DNA from: Bacillota bacterium
Lineage (GTDB): Bacteria; Bacillota; Clostridia; Peptostreptococcales; Anaerovoracaceae
DNA: 39,313 nucleotides
Direction of reading: 5' to 3'
Assembly (NCBI GenBank): GCA_017556505.1
Contig: JAFYNS010000107.1
Coordinates: 1 to 39,313, forward strand
Shown here: in pieces, positions 32,264 through 39,313 of the stretch
How positions within the stretch are numbered: position 1 is the stretch's first letter
Layout of the letters: every line of letters begins with the position of its first letter
Translations under genes and position numbers: made by a program
The notes under the pieces: model-generated
Database searches by the model: none
What the model was told of the DNA's origin: nothing
What the model saw: the letters and a program-made list of their open reading frames with translations, nothing else

Positions 32264-32283
32264 AATTTTCCTCCAAACAAATT

Positions 32284-32348
32284 GACGATTGAACATTCAC
32301 TCAACTATATTTACCCACATTATAGTTGAACAAACATTCAATCGTCAA
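32284..32348 (-). promoter_or_regulatory. ArsR-type operator and promoter of the HMA-ATPase operon
   Basis: A minus-strand promoter TTGACG (32343-32348), 18-bp spacer, TATAAT (32319-32324). Between the boxes is TTGAA-N6-TTCAA (32326-32341), and a second 16-bp half-conserved copy lies at 32289-32304. Together they form a 63-bp imperfect palindrome with 26-bp arms (32284-32309 and 32321-32346). The pattern matches SmtB/CzrA operators, so repression by the CzrA-like protein at 27578 is likely. Confidence 0.82.
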
Positions 32349-32371
32349 GTATTTTTTATATATTTCGCGGC

Positions 32372-34654
32372 CTATTCTGCCAGATTTACGAATTCTGCAG
32401 CCATCCGTCCCACATTATGGTTGGAGCCCATCACCCAGAGGATATCGTCCTTCAGCAGACGCAGGTCAGGATCCGGCATAATCAGAGGCAGACCATCTTT
32501 CTGCACACCCAGAATCAGCACATCCCACTTATCACGGAGACCGCTCTGGCGGATGGTTTTGCCGGCAAATTCTTCATCGCCGTAAATCTTGATAACACAG
32601 ACAGACAGTGCGTTGTCCTCATCCGGATAGTCTTTGGCCATGAACTCCTTCAGAGTACGAAGAGGCTTCGTCTGGCTGAGGCGGGTCAAAGCATAGAAAT
32701 TCATCAGTGCTTTTTCCTCCCCTACCACAAAGACTTTGTCGCCGGCAGAGATGGCCTGCTGGCTGTCCGGAAGAATGGTCTGCACCTGTTTCTCACCGTG
32801 ACGGATTTTTACGATATATACGTTATACCGCTGTCCCCAGCGCAGATCCTTCATGGAAACGCCCAGATAGTCTGCATCTTCCGGTGCGGTAAAGCTCATG
32901 AGATGGAGCGTTTCATCAAGCCAGGTCTGATGGCGTCCGGCACGTTCTTCCTGGGCGATGATACGTTCATTAAAGTTGCGCAGGAAGCGGGTTTCCATAT
33001 GCAGATATGCAGTGGCCATAAAACCGGTCTTGGAAAAAGCGACAAGAACTGCCACAATTACCAGTGCCAGCAGTGCCATATGTACTTCGAAGAAGACCCA
33101 CAGCGGTATCATGGCGATAACCGTAATCGCCATCAGCTTCAGCCCGTTGAGTACAATCAGCGGCAGATGGAAAGAGTTCTGCTTCAGCCAGAGAGCCGTA
33201 AACAGATTGTTATGCAGAGCCAGCATTGGGCGGACGAAAAGCGCCATACCCAGATAGATGACCAGACAGGTAATGATTCTGGCAGGTATCTCCGGTAAGC
33301 TGGCAGCCAGAACCGGTGCCAGTCCCTGCATGCATGCGATAACAATTACCAGCATCAGACCGCCGTATACCACCAGACGGGTGAAATACAGCTTGATGTA
33401 GTCGTACCAGTCCGTATCCTTTTCCTCGTCCTGCTGCTGAGGTGATGTATAGCGGTCCAGCTTGTTCTTCATTTTCTCGGACAGTCTGGATTCCAGCAGC
33501 TTCACCATAAGCGGTGAAGATTTAATGCAGTACGGGGTGGTCAGAGTGGTCACCACAGATACAGCTACCACAATCGGATAGAGGAAGTCACTGGTCACAC
33601 CAAGGCTCATACCCAGGGATGCAATGATGAAAGCAAATTCCCCGATCTGGGCCAGAGAAAGCCCGCTGGAAACGGAGTTTTCCAGGTCCTGGCCGCCCAG
33701 CAGCATGCCCAGTGCAGAGAAGAAGGTCTTACCTACAATCGTTACCACGCTGAGGAGCAGAATCGGCACCACATATTTTACCAGCATAGCCGGGTCTACC
33801 ATCATACCTACAGACAGGAAGAATACGGCCCCGAAAACGTCCTTCAGCGGTTTGGTCAGGTGTTCCACCCGTTCTACGTGGCTGGTTCCCGCCAGCAGAG
33901 ATCCCGCAAGGAAGGCGCCCAGTGCCGTGGAGAATCCCAGCCAGTTGGCCAGCAGCACCATGAGGAAGCAGACACCGATGGAAACCACGGTCAGCATTTC
34001 GTCATTCATGTACTGGATGGTCCGGTTCATGAAGGTTGGAATCAGGTAAATACCCAGAATCAGCCAGATAATCAGGTAGAGCACCATCAGCGCAAGAGTT
34101 CCCACCACTTCACCGCCGGATACATTCTGGCTCACAGAAAGAGTCGACAGAATAATCATCATGAAAATACCCACGATGTCTTCCACAATCAGGGTGCCGA
34201 AAACCATTTCCGTGTATTTCTTTCCCTTCAGGTTCAGTTCGTCGAATACTTTGATGATGACGGTGGTGGAGCTCATGGAAAGCATACCGCCCAGCACGAT
34301 GCTGTCCATGGTATTAAAGCCCAGCAGCTGGCCTGCACCAAAGCCCACAGTCAGCATACCGATGACTTCGATAATAGCCGTAACGATGGCAGTACTTCCT
34401 ACCTGTGCCAGCTTGTGGAGGTTGAACTCCAGTCCCAGATGGAACATAAGGAAGATGATACCGATTTCACTCCAGGTGTGGATTGCCTCGGTATCCGCCA
34501 CCGTCATGAACAGCGGGAAGTAAGGGCTCATCAGAAAGCCCGCCAGAATATAGCCCAGAATCAGGGGCTGTTTGATTTTTTTAAAAAGAATTGTGATGAT
34601 GCCGGCAGTCAGCATCATATAGGTCAGGTCCGTAATTAATACAGGTATGTGCAT
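32372..34654 (-). CDS. CPA2 cation:proton antiporter with TrkA-C domains, copy A
   Basis: 760 aa. Residues about 1-390 are a CPA2/KefB-type exchanger with GYILAGFLMSPY, MFHLGLEFNL, MSMSSTTVIIKVFDEL, LGAFLAGSLLAGT and GLSLAQIGEFAFIIASLG. A further group of about four hydrophobic helices (roughly 420-560) follows, then a soluble C-terminal region with two TrkA-C/RCK_C-like units (LGVSMKDL-WGQRYNVYIVKIRHG and EFAGKTIRQSGLRDKWDVLILGVQKDG). Potassium or sodium exchange for protons, gated by a ligand on the RCK_C domains, is likely. ATG 34654 has AGGGAG upstream. It is a close paralogue of the next gene. Confidence 0.9.
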   Translation of the reverse strand: MHIPVLITDLTYMMLTAGIITILFKKIKQPLILGYILAGFLMSPYFPLFMTVADTEAIHTWSEIGIIFLMFHLGLEFNLHKLAQVGSTAIVTAIIEVIGMLTVGFGAGQLLGFNTMDSIVLGGMLSMSSTTVIIKVFDELNLKGKKYTEMVFGTLIVEDIVGIFMMIILSTLSVSQNVSGGEVVGTLALMVLYLIIWLILGIYLIPTFMNRTIQYMNDEMLTVVSIGVCFLMVLLANWLGFSTALGAFLAGSLLAGTSHVERVEHLTKPLKDVFGAVFFLSVGMMVDPAMLVKYVVPILLLSVVTIVGKTFFSALGMLLGGQDLENSVSSGLSLAQIGEFAFIIASLGMSLGVTSDFLYPIVVAVSVVTTLTTPYCIKSSPLMVKLLESRLSEKMKNKLDRYTSPQQQDEEKDTDWYDYIKLYFTRLVVYGGLMLVIVIACMQGLAPVLAASLPEIPARIITCLVIYLGMALFVRPMLALHNNLFTALWLKQNSFHLPLIVLNGLKLMAITVIAMIPLWVFFEVHMALLALVIVAVLVAFSKTGFMATAYLHMETRFLRNFNERIIAQEERAGRHQTWLDETLHLMSFTAPEDADYLGVSMKDLRWGQRYNVYIVKIRHGEKQVQTILPDSQQAISAGDKVFVVGEEKALMNFYALTRLSQTKPLRTLKEFMAKDYPDEDNALSVCVIKIYGDEEFAGKTIRQSGLRDKWDVLILGVQKDGLPLIMPDPDLRLLKDDILWVMGSNHNVGRMAAEFVNLAE

Positions 34655-34674
34655 TCGAAATCTCCCTTCTTTTA

Positions 34675-36957
34675 TCAGTCGGCAAGGTTTACAAACTGCG
34701 CAGCCATCTGGCCCACATTGTCAACAGAGCCCATAACCCAGAGAATATCGTCTTTTGCCAGAAGAGTCTCCGGATCGGGCATGATAATCGGATATCCATC
34801 CTTCTGCAGCCCCAGAATCAGGCAGTCCCACTTTTCACGGATGCTGCTGTTTCGGATGGATTTTCCCGCAAAATCTTCATCGCCATATATTTTGATGGCG
34901 CAGACGGACAGGGAGTTTTCCCGGTCCGGATAGTCGATGGACATGAATTTTTTCAGAGTACGAAGAGGTTTGGTCTGGGTCAGGCTGGTCAGGGCGTAGA
35001 AATTCTGCAGTGCCTTTTCCTCTCCTGTCACATAGACTTTATCTCCAGCGTGAATTTCCATGGTACTGTCCGGCAGAATGGTCTGTGACCGGTCTTCACC
35101 ATGACGGATTTTAACAATATACACGTTATATTTATAGCCCCAGTGGAGGTCAGCAAGCTTTATATTCAGATACTCAGCCCCTTCCGGTGCCACAAAGGAC
35201 ATCATATGCAGTTTTTCATCGAGCCAGGTCTGGTGGTGGCCCGCTCTTTCTTCCTGTGCGATGATTCTTTCATTGAAGTTACGAAGGAACCGCGCCTCCA
35301 TCTGCAGATATGCCGTAGCCATGAAACCTTTCTTGGACAATACCACCAGTGCCAAAGTCACCAGGAAGGCCAGCCAGATTGGATGAACGGCAAACAAGGT
35401 CCACAGCGGAATCATTGCGATAACCGTGATTACCACCAGCTTCATGCTGTTCAGTACAATCAGCGGGAGATGGAAGGAATTCTGCTTCAGCCACAGGGAT
35501 GTAAACAGGTTATTATGCATGTTCAGATATGGCCGTACAAACAGTGCCATCACGGAATAAATGAAGACACATGTCACAATACGGCTCGGCATATCCGGGA
35601 AGTGTTCTTCCAGCAGCGGATCAAGCAAAGTCACCCCTGCAATGGCAGTTACCAGCATGAGTCCCCCGTAAACAAGCAGACGGAAGAAGTAGAGCTTGAT
35701 ATAGTCGTACCATTCGTTGTCCTGCTCTTCATCCTGCTGTTCCGGAGATGTGTACCGGCTCAGCTTATTCTTAATTTTATCGGAAAGACGGGATTCCACA
35801 AAACCTACCATCCACGGTGCTGCCTTGATGCAGTACGGTGTAGTGAACGTGGTAATAACAGAAACCGCAACTACAATCGGATAAAGATAGTCACTGGTTA
35901 CCCCCAGGTTCATACCCAGGGATGCGATGATGAATGCAAACTCACCGATCTGAGCCAGAGCCAGACCGCCGGAGATGGAATTTTCGATATTTTGCCCGGA
36001 GAGCAGAAGTCCCAGCCCGTTGAATACCACCTTTCCCACAAGGGTCACTGCGATAATCACCAGAATTGGCAGGGCGTAGTTTGCAATCATAGCCGGGTCT
36101 ACCATCATACCTACGGAAATGAAGAAGACGGCCCCGAACATGTCCTTTACGCCCATGGTCAGTTCCTCTACACGCTCTACGTGAATGGTACCTGCCAGCA
36201 GAGAGCCTGCCAGGAACGCACCCAGCGCAGTGGAAAAGCCCAGCTGATCTGCCAGAAGTACCATACCGAAGCAGATACCGATGGAAACCACCAGCACCAT
36301 TTCATTGTTCATGTACTGGATATTCCGGTTCATAAAGGTTGGAATCAGGTAAATACCCAGAATGAGCCAGATCACCAGGTAAAGCAGCATCAGTGCCAGA
36401 TGGGCCGCCACTTCCCCGCCGGATACATTCTGGCTGACGGAGATGGTGGACAGAATTACCATCATGAAAATTCCCAGAATATCCTGAATTACCAGGGTTC
36501 CGAAAACAGCTTCTGAGTATTTTTTCTTTTTCAGGTCCAGTTCATCGAAGACTTTGATGATAACCATGGTGGAGCTCATACAGAGCATGCCGCCCAGCAC
36601 GATGCTGTCCATCATGCTGAAACCAAGCAGCTGGCCGGCTCCAAAGCCCAGACCCAGCATACCGATCACCTGTATGATGGTGGTTACGATGGCCGTACTT
36701 CCCACCTCGGCAAGCTTATGCAGATTAAACTCAAGTCCCAGATGGAACATCAGAAAGATGATTCCGATTTCACTCCATGTATGGATGGCCTCGGTGTCTT
36801 CCAGGGTCATGAACAGTGGGAAATAGGGGCTCATGAGGAAGCCCGCCAGAATATAGCCCAGAATCAGAGGCTGTTTAATTTTTTTAAATACAATTGTAAT
36901 AATGCCGGCAGTCAGCATCATAACCGCCAGGTCTGAAATCAATGCAGGGATATGCAA
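34675..36957 (-). CDS. CPA2 cation:proton antiporter with TrkA-C domains, copy B
   Basis: 760 aa, strikingly similar to copy A over its whole length, with the same exchanger block, extra helices and paired TrkA-C units. It is the first gene of a tandem duplicate and its stop lies 20 nt before the copy A start. I favour TTG 36957, with AAGGAG at 7-nt spacing, giving MHIPALISDL like copy A. ATG 36963 would leave only about 1 nt between site and start. The pair may work as homologous exchangers with different ions or set-points, or as a heteromer. Confidence 0.9.
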   Translation of the reverse strand: MHIPALISDLAVMMLTAGIITIVFKKIKQPLILGYILAGFLMSPYFPLFMTLEDTEAIHTWSEIGIIFLMFHLGLEFNLHKLAEVGSTAIVTTIIQVIGMLGLGFGAGQLLGFSMMDSIVLGGMLCMSSTMVIIKVFDELDLKKKKYSEAVFGTLVIQDILGIFMMVILSTISVSQNVSGGEVAAHLALMLLYLVIWLILGIYLIPTFMNRNIQYMNNEMVLVVSIGICFGMVLLADQLGFSTALGAFLAGSLLAGTIHVERVEELTMGVKDMFGAVFFISVGMMVDPAMIANYALPILVIIAVTLVGKVVFNGLGLLLSGQNIENSISGGLALAQIGEFAFIIASLGMNLGVTSDYLYPIVVAVSVITTFTTPYCIKAAPWMVGFVESRLSDKIKNKLSRYTSPEQQDEEQDNEWYDYIKLYFFRLLVYGGLMLVTAIAGVTLLDPLLEEHFPDMPSRIVTCVFIYSVMALFVRPYLNMHNNLFTSLWLKQNSFHLPLIVLNSMKLVVITVIAMIPLWTLFAVHPIWLAFLVTLALVVLSKKGFMATAYLQMEARFLRNFNERIIAQEERAGHHQTWLDEKLHMMSFVAPEGAEYLNIKLADLHWGYKYNVYIVKIRHGEDRSQTILPDSTMEIHAGDKVYVTGEEKALQNFYALTSLTQTKPLRTLKKFMSIDYPDRENSLSVCAIKIYGDEDFAGKSIRNSSIREKWDCLILGLQKDGYPIIMPDPETLLAKDDILWVMGSVDNVGQMAAQFVNLAD

Positions 36958-36981
36958 CTGCATTCTCCTTTCCTTCTTTTA

Positions 36982-37027
36982 TTAAAAATGCCGTACCGAC
37001 CCGTCACTTCCCCGGGGCAGTACGGCA
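36982..37027 (-). terminator. Terminator of the M20 amidohydrolase gene
   Basis: TGCCGTAC/GTACGGCA stem (36989-37027) and, on the minus strand, a T5 tail. It lies between the amidohydrolase stop and the antiporter pair. Confidence 0.85.
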
Positions 37028-37058
37028 GCAGTTTTGCTGTCATCAACAGCGGATTGTT

Positions 37059-38291
37059 TTAGATTTTTTCCATTGCGTCGAATTCTGCACGGATTGCTTC
37101 CATGTGTGCAGGATTGGACAGCAGCTGAGCTGCAGTCAGTGCAAAGCCCTTCACATAGGACAGGCAGTGATCCATTGCCTGCTGGCTGCAGGTCATTTCA
37201 GTAAACTCGATGGTGTGCGGTGCATAGTGCTGACCGTCCGGACGGTCTCCCATACCAGCTGCAAGCTGAATAGCCGGGCATTCGTAGCTTACATCGCCCG
37301 CATCAGAGGAACCGCCGATGGTCAGCAGGCCATAGCGTTCCAGCTTTTCGCCGAACTTTTCCACCATCTGGCAGGAAAGCTCGTTCAGGTACATGTTTGT
37401 GCACATATCCTTAAAGTCTTCTTCCACCTTGCTGATCTTACAGGTACATCCGGTACCGATTGCAGCACCTTCCGCACATGCGGAAATCTTCTTAAAGAGT
37501 TCTTCTACGTAAGCAACCTTATGTGCACGGATATAGAATAATGCACAGGTATATTCCGGAATTACATTTGCTGCAGAACCGCCGTGGGTAATAACACCGT
37601 GGATTCTTGCATCGTCTTTAGTCTGCTGACGCAGTGCATTCACCAGATTGTAGAAGTTAATCATGGCATCCAGTGCATTAACCCCTTCTTCAGGAGCACC
37701 AGCTGCATGTGCAGTCTTACCGAAGAATTCAAACTGTCTTGCGTACATTGCGGAGGTATTCATGGAACTGCCGCCTTCTTCGAACGGATGGGCCATCATA
37801 GCCACATCATATTCCTTAAAAGCTCCCAGACGTGCCATCGTTGCCTTAGCACCTTCTGTTTCTTCTGCAGGAGTACCGATTACATGAATTTCACCGCCCA
37901 GTTCGTCCACGATAGACTTGATAGCGATACCGGAACCGGTACCAATCATGGCAATCAGGTTATGGCCACATGCATGTCCAATATCAGGCAGTGCATCGTA
38001 TTCTGCCAGCATGGCAATCTTCAGACCAGGCTTGCCGCTCTTATATACTGCACGATAGGAAGTTGAAATGCCCAGGAACTGTTCTTCCACCTCAAAACCA
38101 TACTTGCGCATCAGCTCAGCCTGCCACTGGCATGCCTTGAATTCCTGCTTGCCCAGTTCCGGATTTGCATGAATGTCCAGGGCCAGCTTCTTCAGATCTT
38201 CTGCAGCTTCTGCCACAACGGTTTCAATCTGTTCGATAAACTGATCTGTATTTACATCTGTATTGATAATAGGTTCTACATATTTTGCCAT
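37059..38291 (-). CDS. M20-family amidohydrolase (AbgB/ACY1L2-like)
   Basis: A 410-aa metallopeptidase of family M20D. Visible: LALDIHANPELGKQEF, AEYDALPDIGHACGHNL (metal ligands), GTPAEETEGAKATM (catalytic Glu pair), MAHPFEEGGSSMNTSAM, a dimerisation region with FFGKTAHAAGAPEEGVNALDAM, and the last metal-site motif YAPHTIEFTE. Members split N-acyl or aminobenzoyl-glutamate-type amides or dipeptides; the natural substrate is unknown. ATG 38291 has GGAGG upstream and its own promoter. Confidence 0.92.
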   Translation of the reverse strand: MAKYVEPIINTDVNTDQFIEQIETVVAEAAEDLKKLALDIHANPELGKQEFKACQWQAELMRKYGFEVEEQFLGISTSYRAVYKSGKPGLKIAMLAEYDALPDIGHACGHNLIAMIGTGSGIAIKSIVDELGGEIHVIGTPAEETEGAKATMARLGAFKEYDVAMMAHPFEEGGSSMNTSAMYARQFEFFGKTAHAAGAPEEGVNALDAMINFYNLVNALRQQTKDDARIHGVITHGGSAANVIPEYTCALFYIRAHKVAYVEELFKKISACAEGAAIGTGCTCKISKVEEDFKDMCTNMYLNELSCQMVEKFGEKLERYGLLTIGGSSDAGDVSYECPAIQLAAGMGDRPDGQHYAPHTIEFTEMTCSQQAMDHCLSYVKGFALTAAQLLSNPAHMEAIRAEFDAMEKI

Positions 38292-38326
38292 TGCTTTAAC
38301 CTCCGTTAAATAAGTGTCTTTCTTAC

Positions 38327-38355
38327 AGTATACCTGCTGCAGGCTGTTTTGTCAT
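38327..38355 (-). promoter_or_regulatory. Promoter of the M20 amidohydrolase gene
   Basis: On the minus strand ATGACA (38350-38355), a 17-bp spacer and TATACT (38327-38332). Confidence 0.65.
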
Positions 38356-38403
38356 GTGAATATTTTCCGAACTTTCCCGCAAAATCTTTCTTTTTCGCCT
38401 CTA

Positions 38404-38432
38404 TTGTCAGATCCTGCGTTTCCTGTTAGTAT
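38404..38432 (+). promoter_or_regulatory. Promoter of the C69 peptidase gene
   Basis: TTGTCA (38404-38409), a 17-bp spacer and TAGTAT (38427-38432), about 37 nt before the start. It is divergent from the M20 promoter. Confidence 0.5.
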
Positions 38433-38468
38433 AGGGGTATAAAAGAACGAAAATAACAGGAGGACGAC

Positions 38469-39313
38469 ATGTGTGACACTCTGGGAATGATAAAAAATAA
38501 CCGGGCATATTTTGCCAAGAACAGCGACAGAAGTCCAAACGAAATTCAGATTTTGGAATACCATCCGCCCCGTACCGGCCTGTCCGGCCAGGTGAAGGTA
38601 ACCTACATGAGCCTGCCTCAGGCGTCTGAAACCCACGGAGTGCTCCTGTCCCGCCCTGCATGGATGTGGGGTACCGAGATGGGCGTCAACGACTGTGGCC
38701 TGTGTATCGGCAATGAAGCGGTATTCACCCTCGGAAAATACGGCAAAACCGGCCTCACCGGCATGGACATGGTCCGTCTCGCACTGGAGCGCTGCTCTTC
38801 TGCATCGGAAGCCCGTGACCTGCTGATTTCCCTGCTGGAAGAATACGGTCAGGGCGGAAACTGCGGCTTTGACCATGATTTTTATTACGACAACGCCTTC
38901 CTGATTATGGACCGGAAGGAACTTTTTGTGCTGGAAACAGCAGGTAAAGAATGGGTCTGGAAAGCTTACTATAAGGCAAGTATCAGCAACCGCCTCTCCA
39001 TCGGCACTGAGGGCGATGCTTATTCTGCTGGACGAGCCTACGATTTCTTTAAAAAGCACCGTGAACCGGTCTATACCACCTTCTCCGGTTCTGCCCGCCG
39101 CCGCAGCCAGACACAGTGCAGTCTGCAGACAGCTGAAACCACAGCCGATTTCATGAAAGCACTGCAGACACACGATGAAGGCGTAACCAACCCGTTCGCA
39201 GCAGGAAGCGTATCCAGCGCCTGCATGCACTACGGCGGTATGGTCGGTGACCACACCACTGCAAGCATGGTGGCAGATCTGAACAGTCCGGATCCTGCAG
39301 GCGGCAAACGCAT
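38469..39313 (+). CDS. C69/secernin-family dipeptidase (partial, runs off the window)
   Basis: An open frame of 281 codons from ATG 38469 to the window end without a stop. It begins MCDTLGMIKNNRAYFAKNSDRSPNE, the hallmark of N-terminal-nucleophile peptidases of family C69/secernin, with Cys2 as nucleophile after Met removal. RPAWMWGTEMGVNDCGLCIGNEAVF and LIMDRKELFVLETAGKEWVWK also fit. An AGGAGG site lies just before the start. It is divergent from the M20 amidohydrolase, which may complement it in dipeptide or amide degradation. The C-terminus is missing. Confidence 0.88.
   Translation, partial: MCDTLGMIKNNRAYFAKNSDRSPNEIQILEYHPPRTGLSGQVKVTYMSLPQASETHGVLLSRPAWMWGTEMGVNDCGLCIGNEAVFTLGKYGKTGLTGMDMVRLALERCSSASEARDLLISLLEEYGQGGNCGFDHDFYYDNAFLIMDRKELFVLETAGKEWVWKAYYKASISNRLSIGTEGDAYSAGRAYDFFKKHREPVYTTFSGSARRRSQTQCSLQTAETTADFMKALQTHDEGVTNPFAAGSVSSACMHYGGMVGDHTTASMVADLNSPDPAGGKR

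Overview
The window looks like a chromosomal segment of an anaerobic, probably endospore-forming Firmicute of the Clostridia type, with roughly 45-50% GC. The grounds are strong AGGAGG-type ribosome sites, sigma-A-like TTGnnn/TAnnnT promoters, a clear spoIIID gene, a SpoIIE-type phosphatase beside tilS-ftsH, a murB-PHP-rapZ cluster, and fermentation or amino-acid genes (beta-keto acid cleavage enzyme, D-serine dehydratase, threonine aldolase). I cannot fix the family or species by eye. No rRNA, tRNA, CRISPR array, intact insertion sequence or prophage was seen.

Layout. 1-10.5 kb is a leftward housekeeping block in the order metG, tatD, spoIIE-like phosphatase, tilS, ftsH, pucR-type regulator, dus. 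It resembles the metS/tatD and spoIIE-tilS-hpt-ftsH region of Bacillus, but hpt is absent and SpoIIE is only its catalytic domain. 10.6-13.7 kb holds an SGNH hydrolase translationally coupled to a PD-(D/E)XK-like protein, then a membrane-anchored PstS-like protein. 13.7-18.4 kb holds spoIIID, threonine aldolase, a decayed ECF sigma-factor locus, a HutD-membrane fusion, and an operon of a degenerate E2/CAT-like acyltransferase with a C-GCAxxG-C-C protein. 18.4-21 kb holds a thioesterase, a second PD-(D/E)XK-like paralogue and an orphan BKACE gene. 21-25.5 kb is a leftward cluster: degenerate Fic protein, AI-2E family permease, murB, PHP hydrolase, rapZ. 25.6-30.1 kb runs rightward: YfcE phosphodiesterase, dsdA, ArsR repressor, MGDG-synthase-like glycosyltransferase, AEC transporter. 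30.1-32.3 kb is a zinc-type efflux ATPase with a metallochaperone behind a strong ArsR-type operator. 32.4-37 kb is a tandem pair of antiporters, followed by an M20 amidohydrolase and, divergently, a C69/secernin peptidase cut by the window end.

How the genes may work together. The ArsR protein carries an exact CzrA-type zinc-site pattern, and the ATPase promoter carries TTGAA-N6-TTCAA operators, so the two form a plausible zinc-efflux circuit although they lie about 4 kb apart. The most unusual material is the pair of full-length PD-(D/E)XK-like paralogues at 11.3-12.1 kb and 19.0-19.7 kb. Both have upstream DNA with tandem TGTCGAA (Spo0A-box-like) repeats one helical turn apart, one is coupled to an SGNH hydrolase, and one has lost its ExK lysine. 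A further TGTCGAA overlaps the likely -35 of the SpoIIE-type phosphatase. A second novelty is a 38-nt interrupted palindrome, ATACCGG-N24-CCGGTAT, found three times with exactly the same arm spacing.
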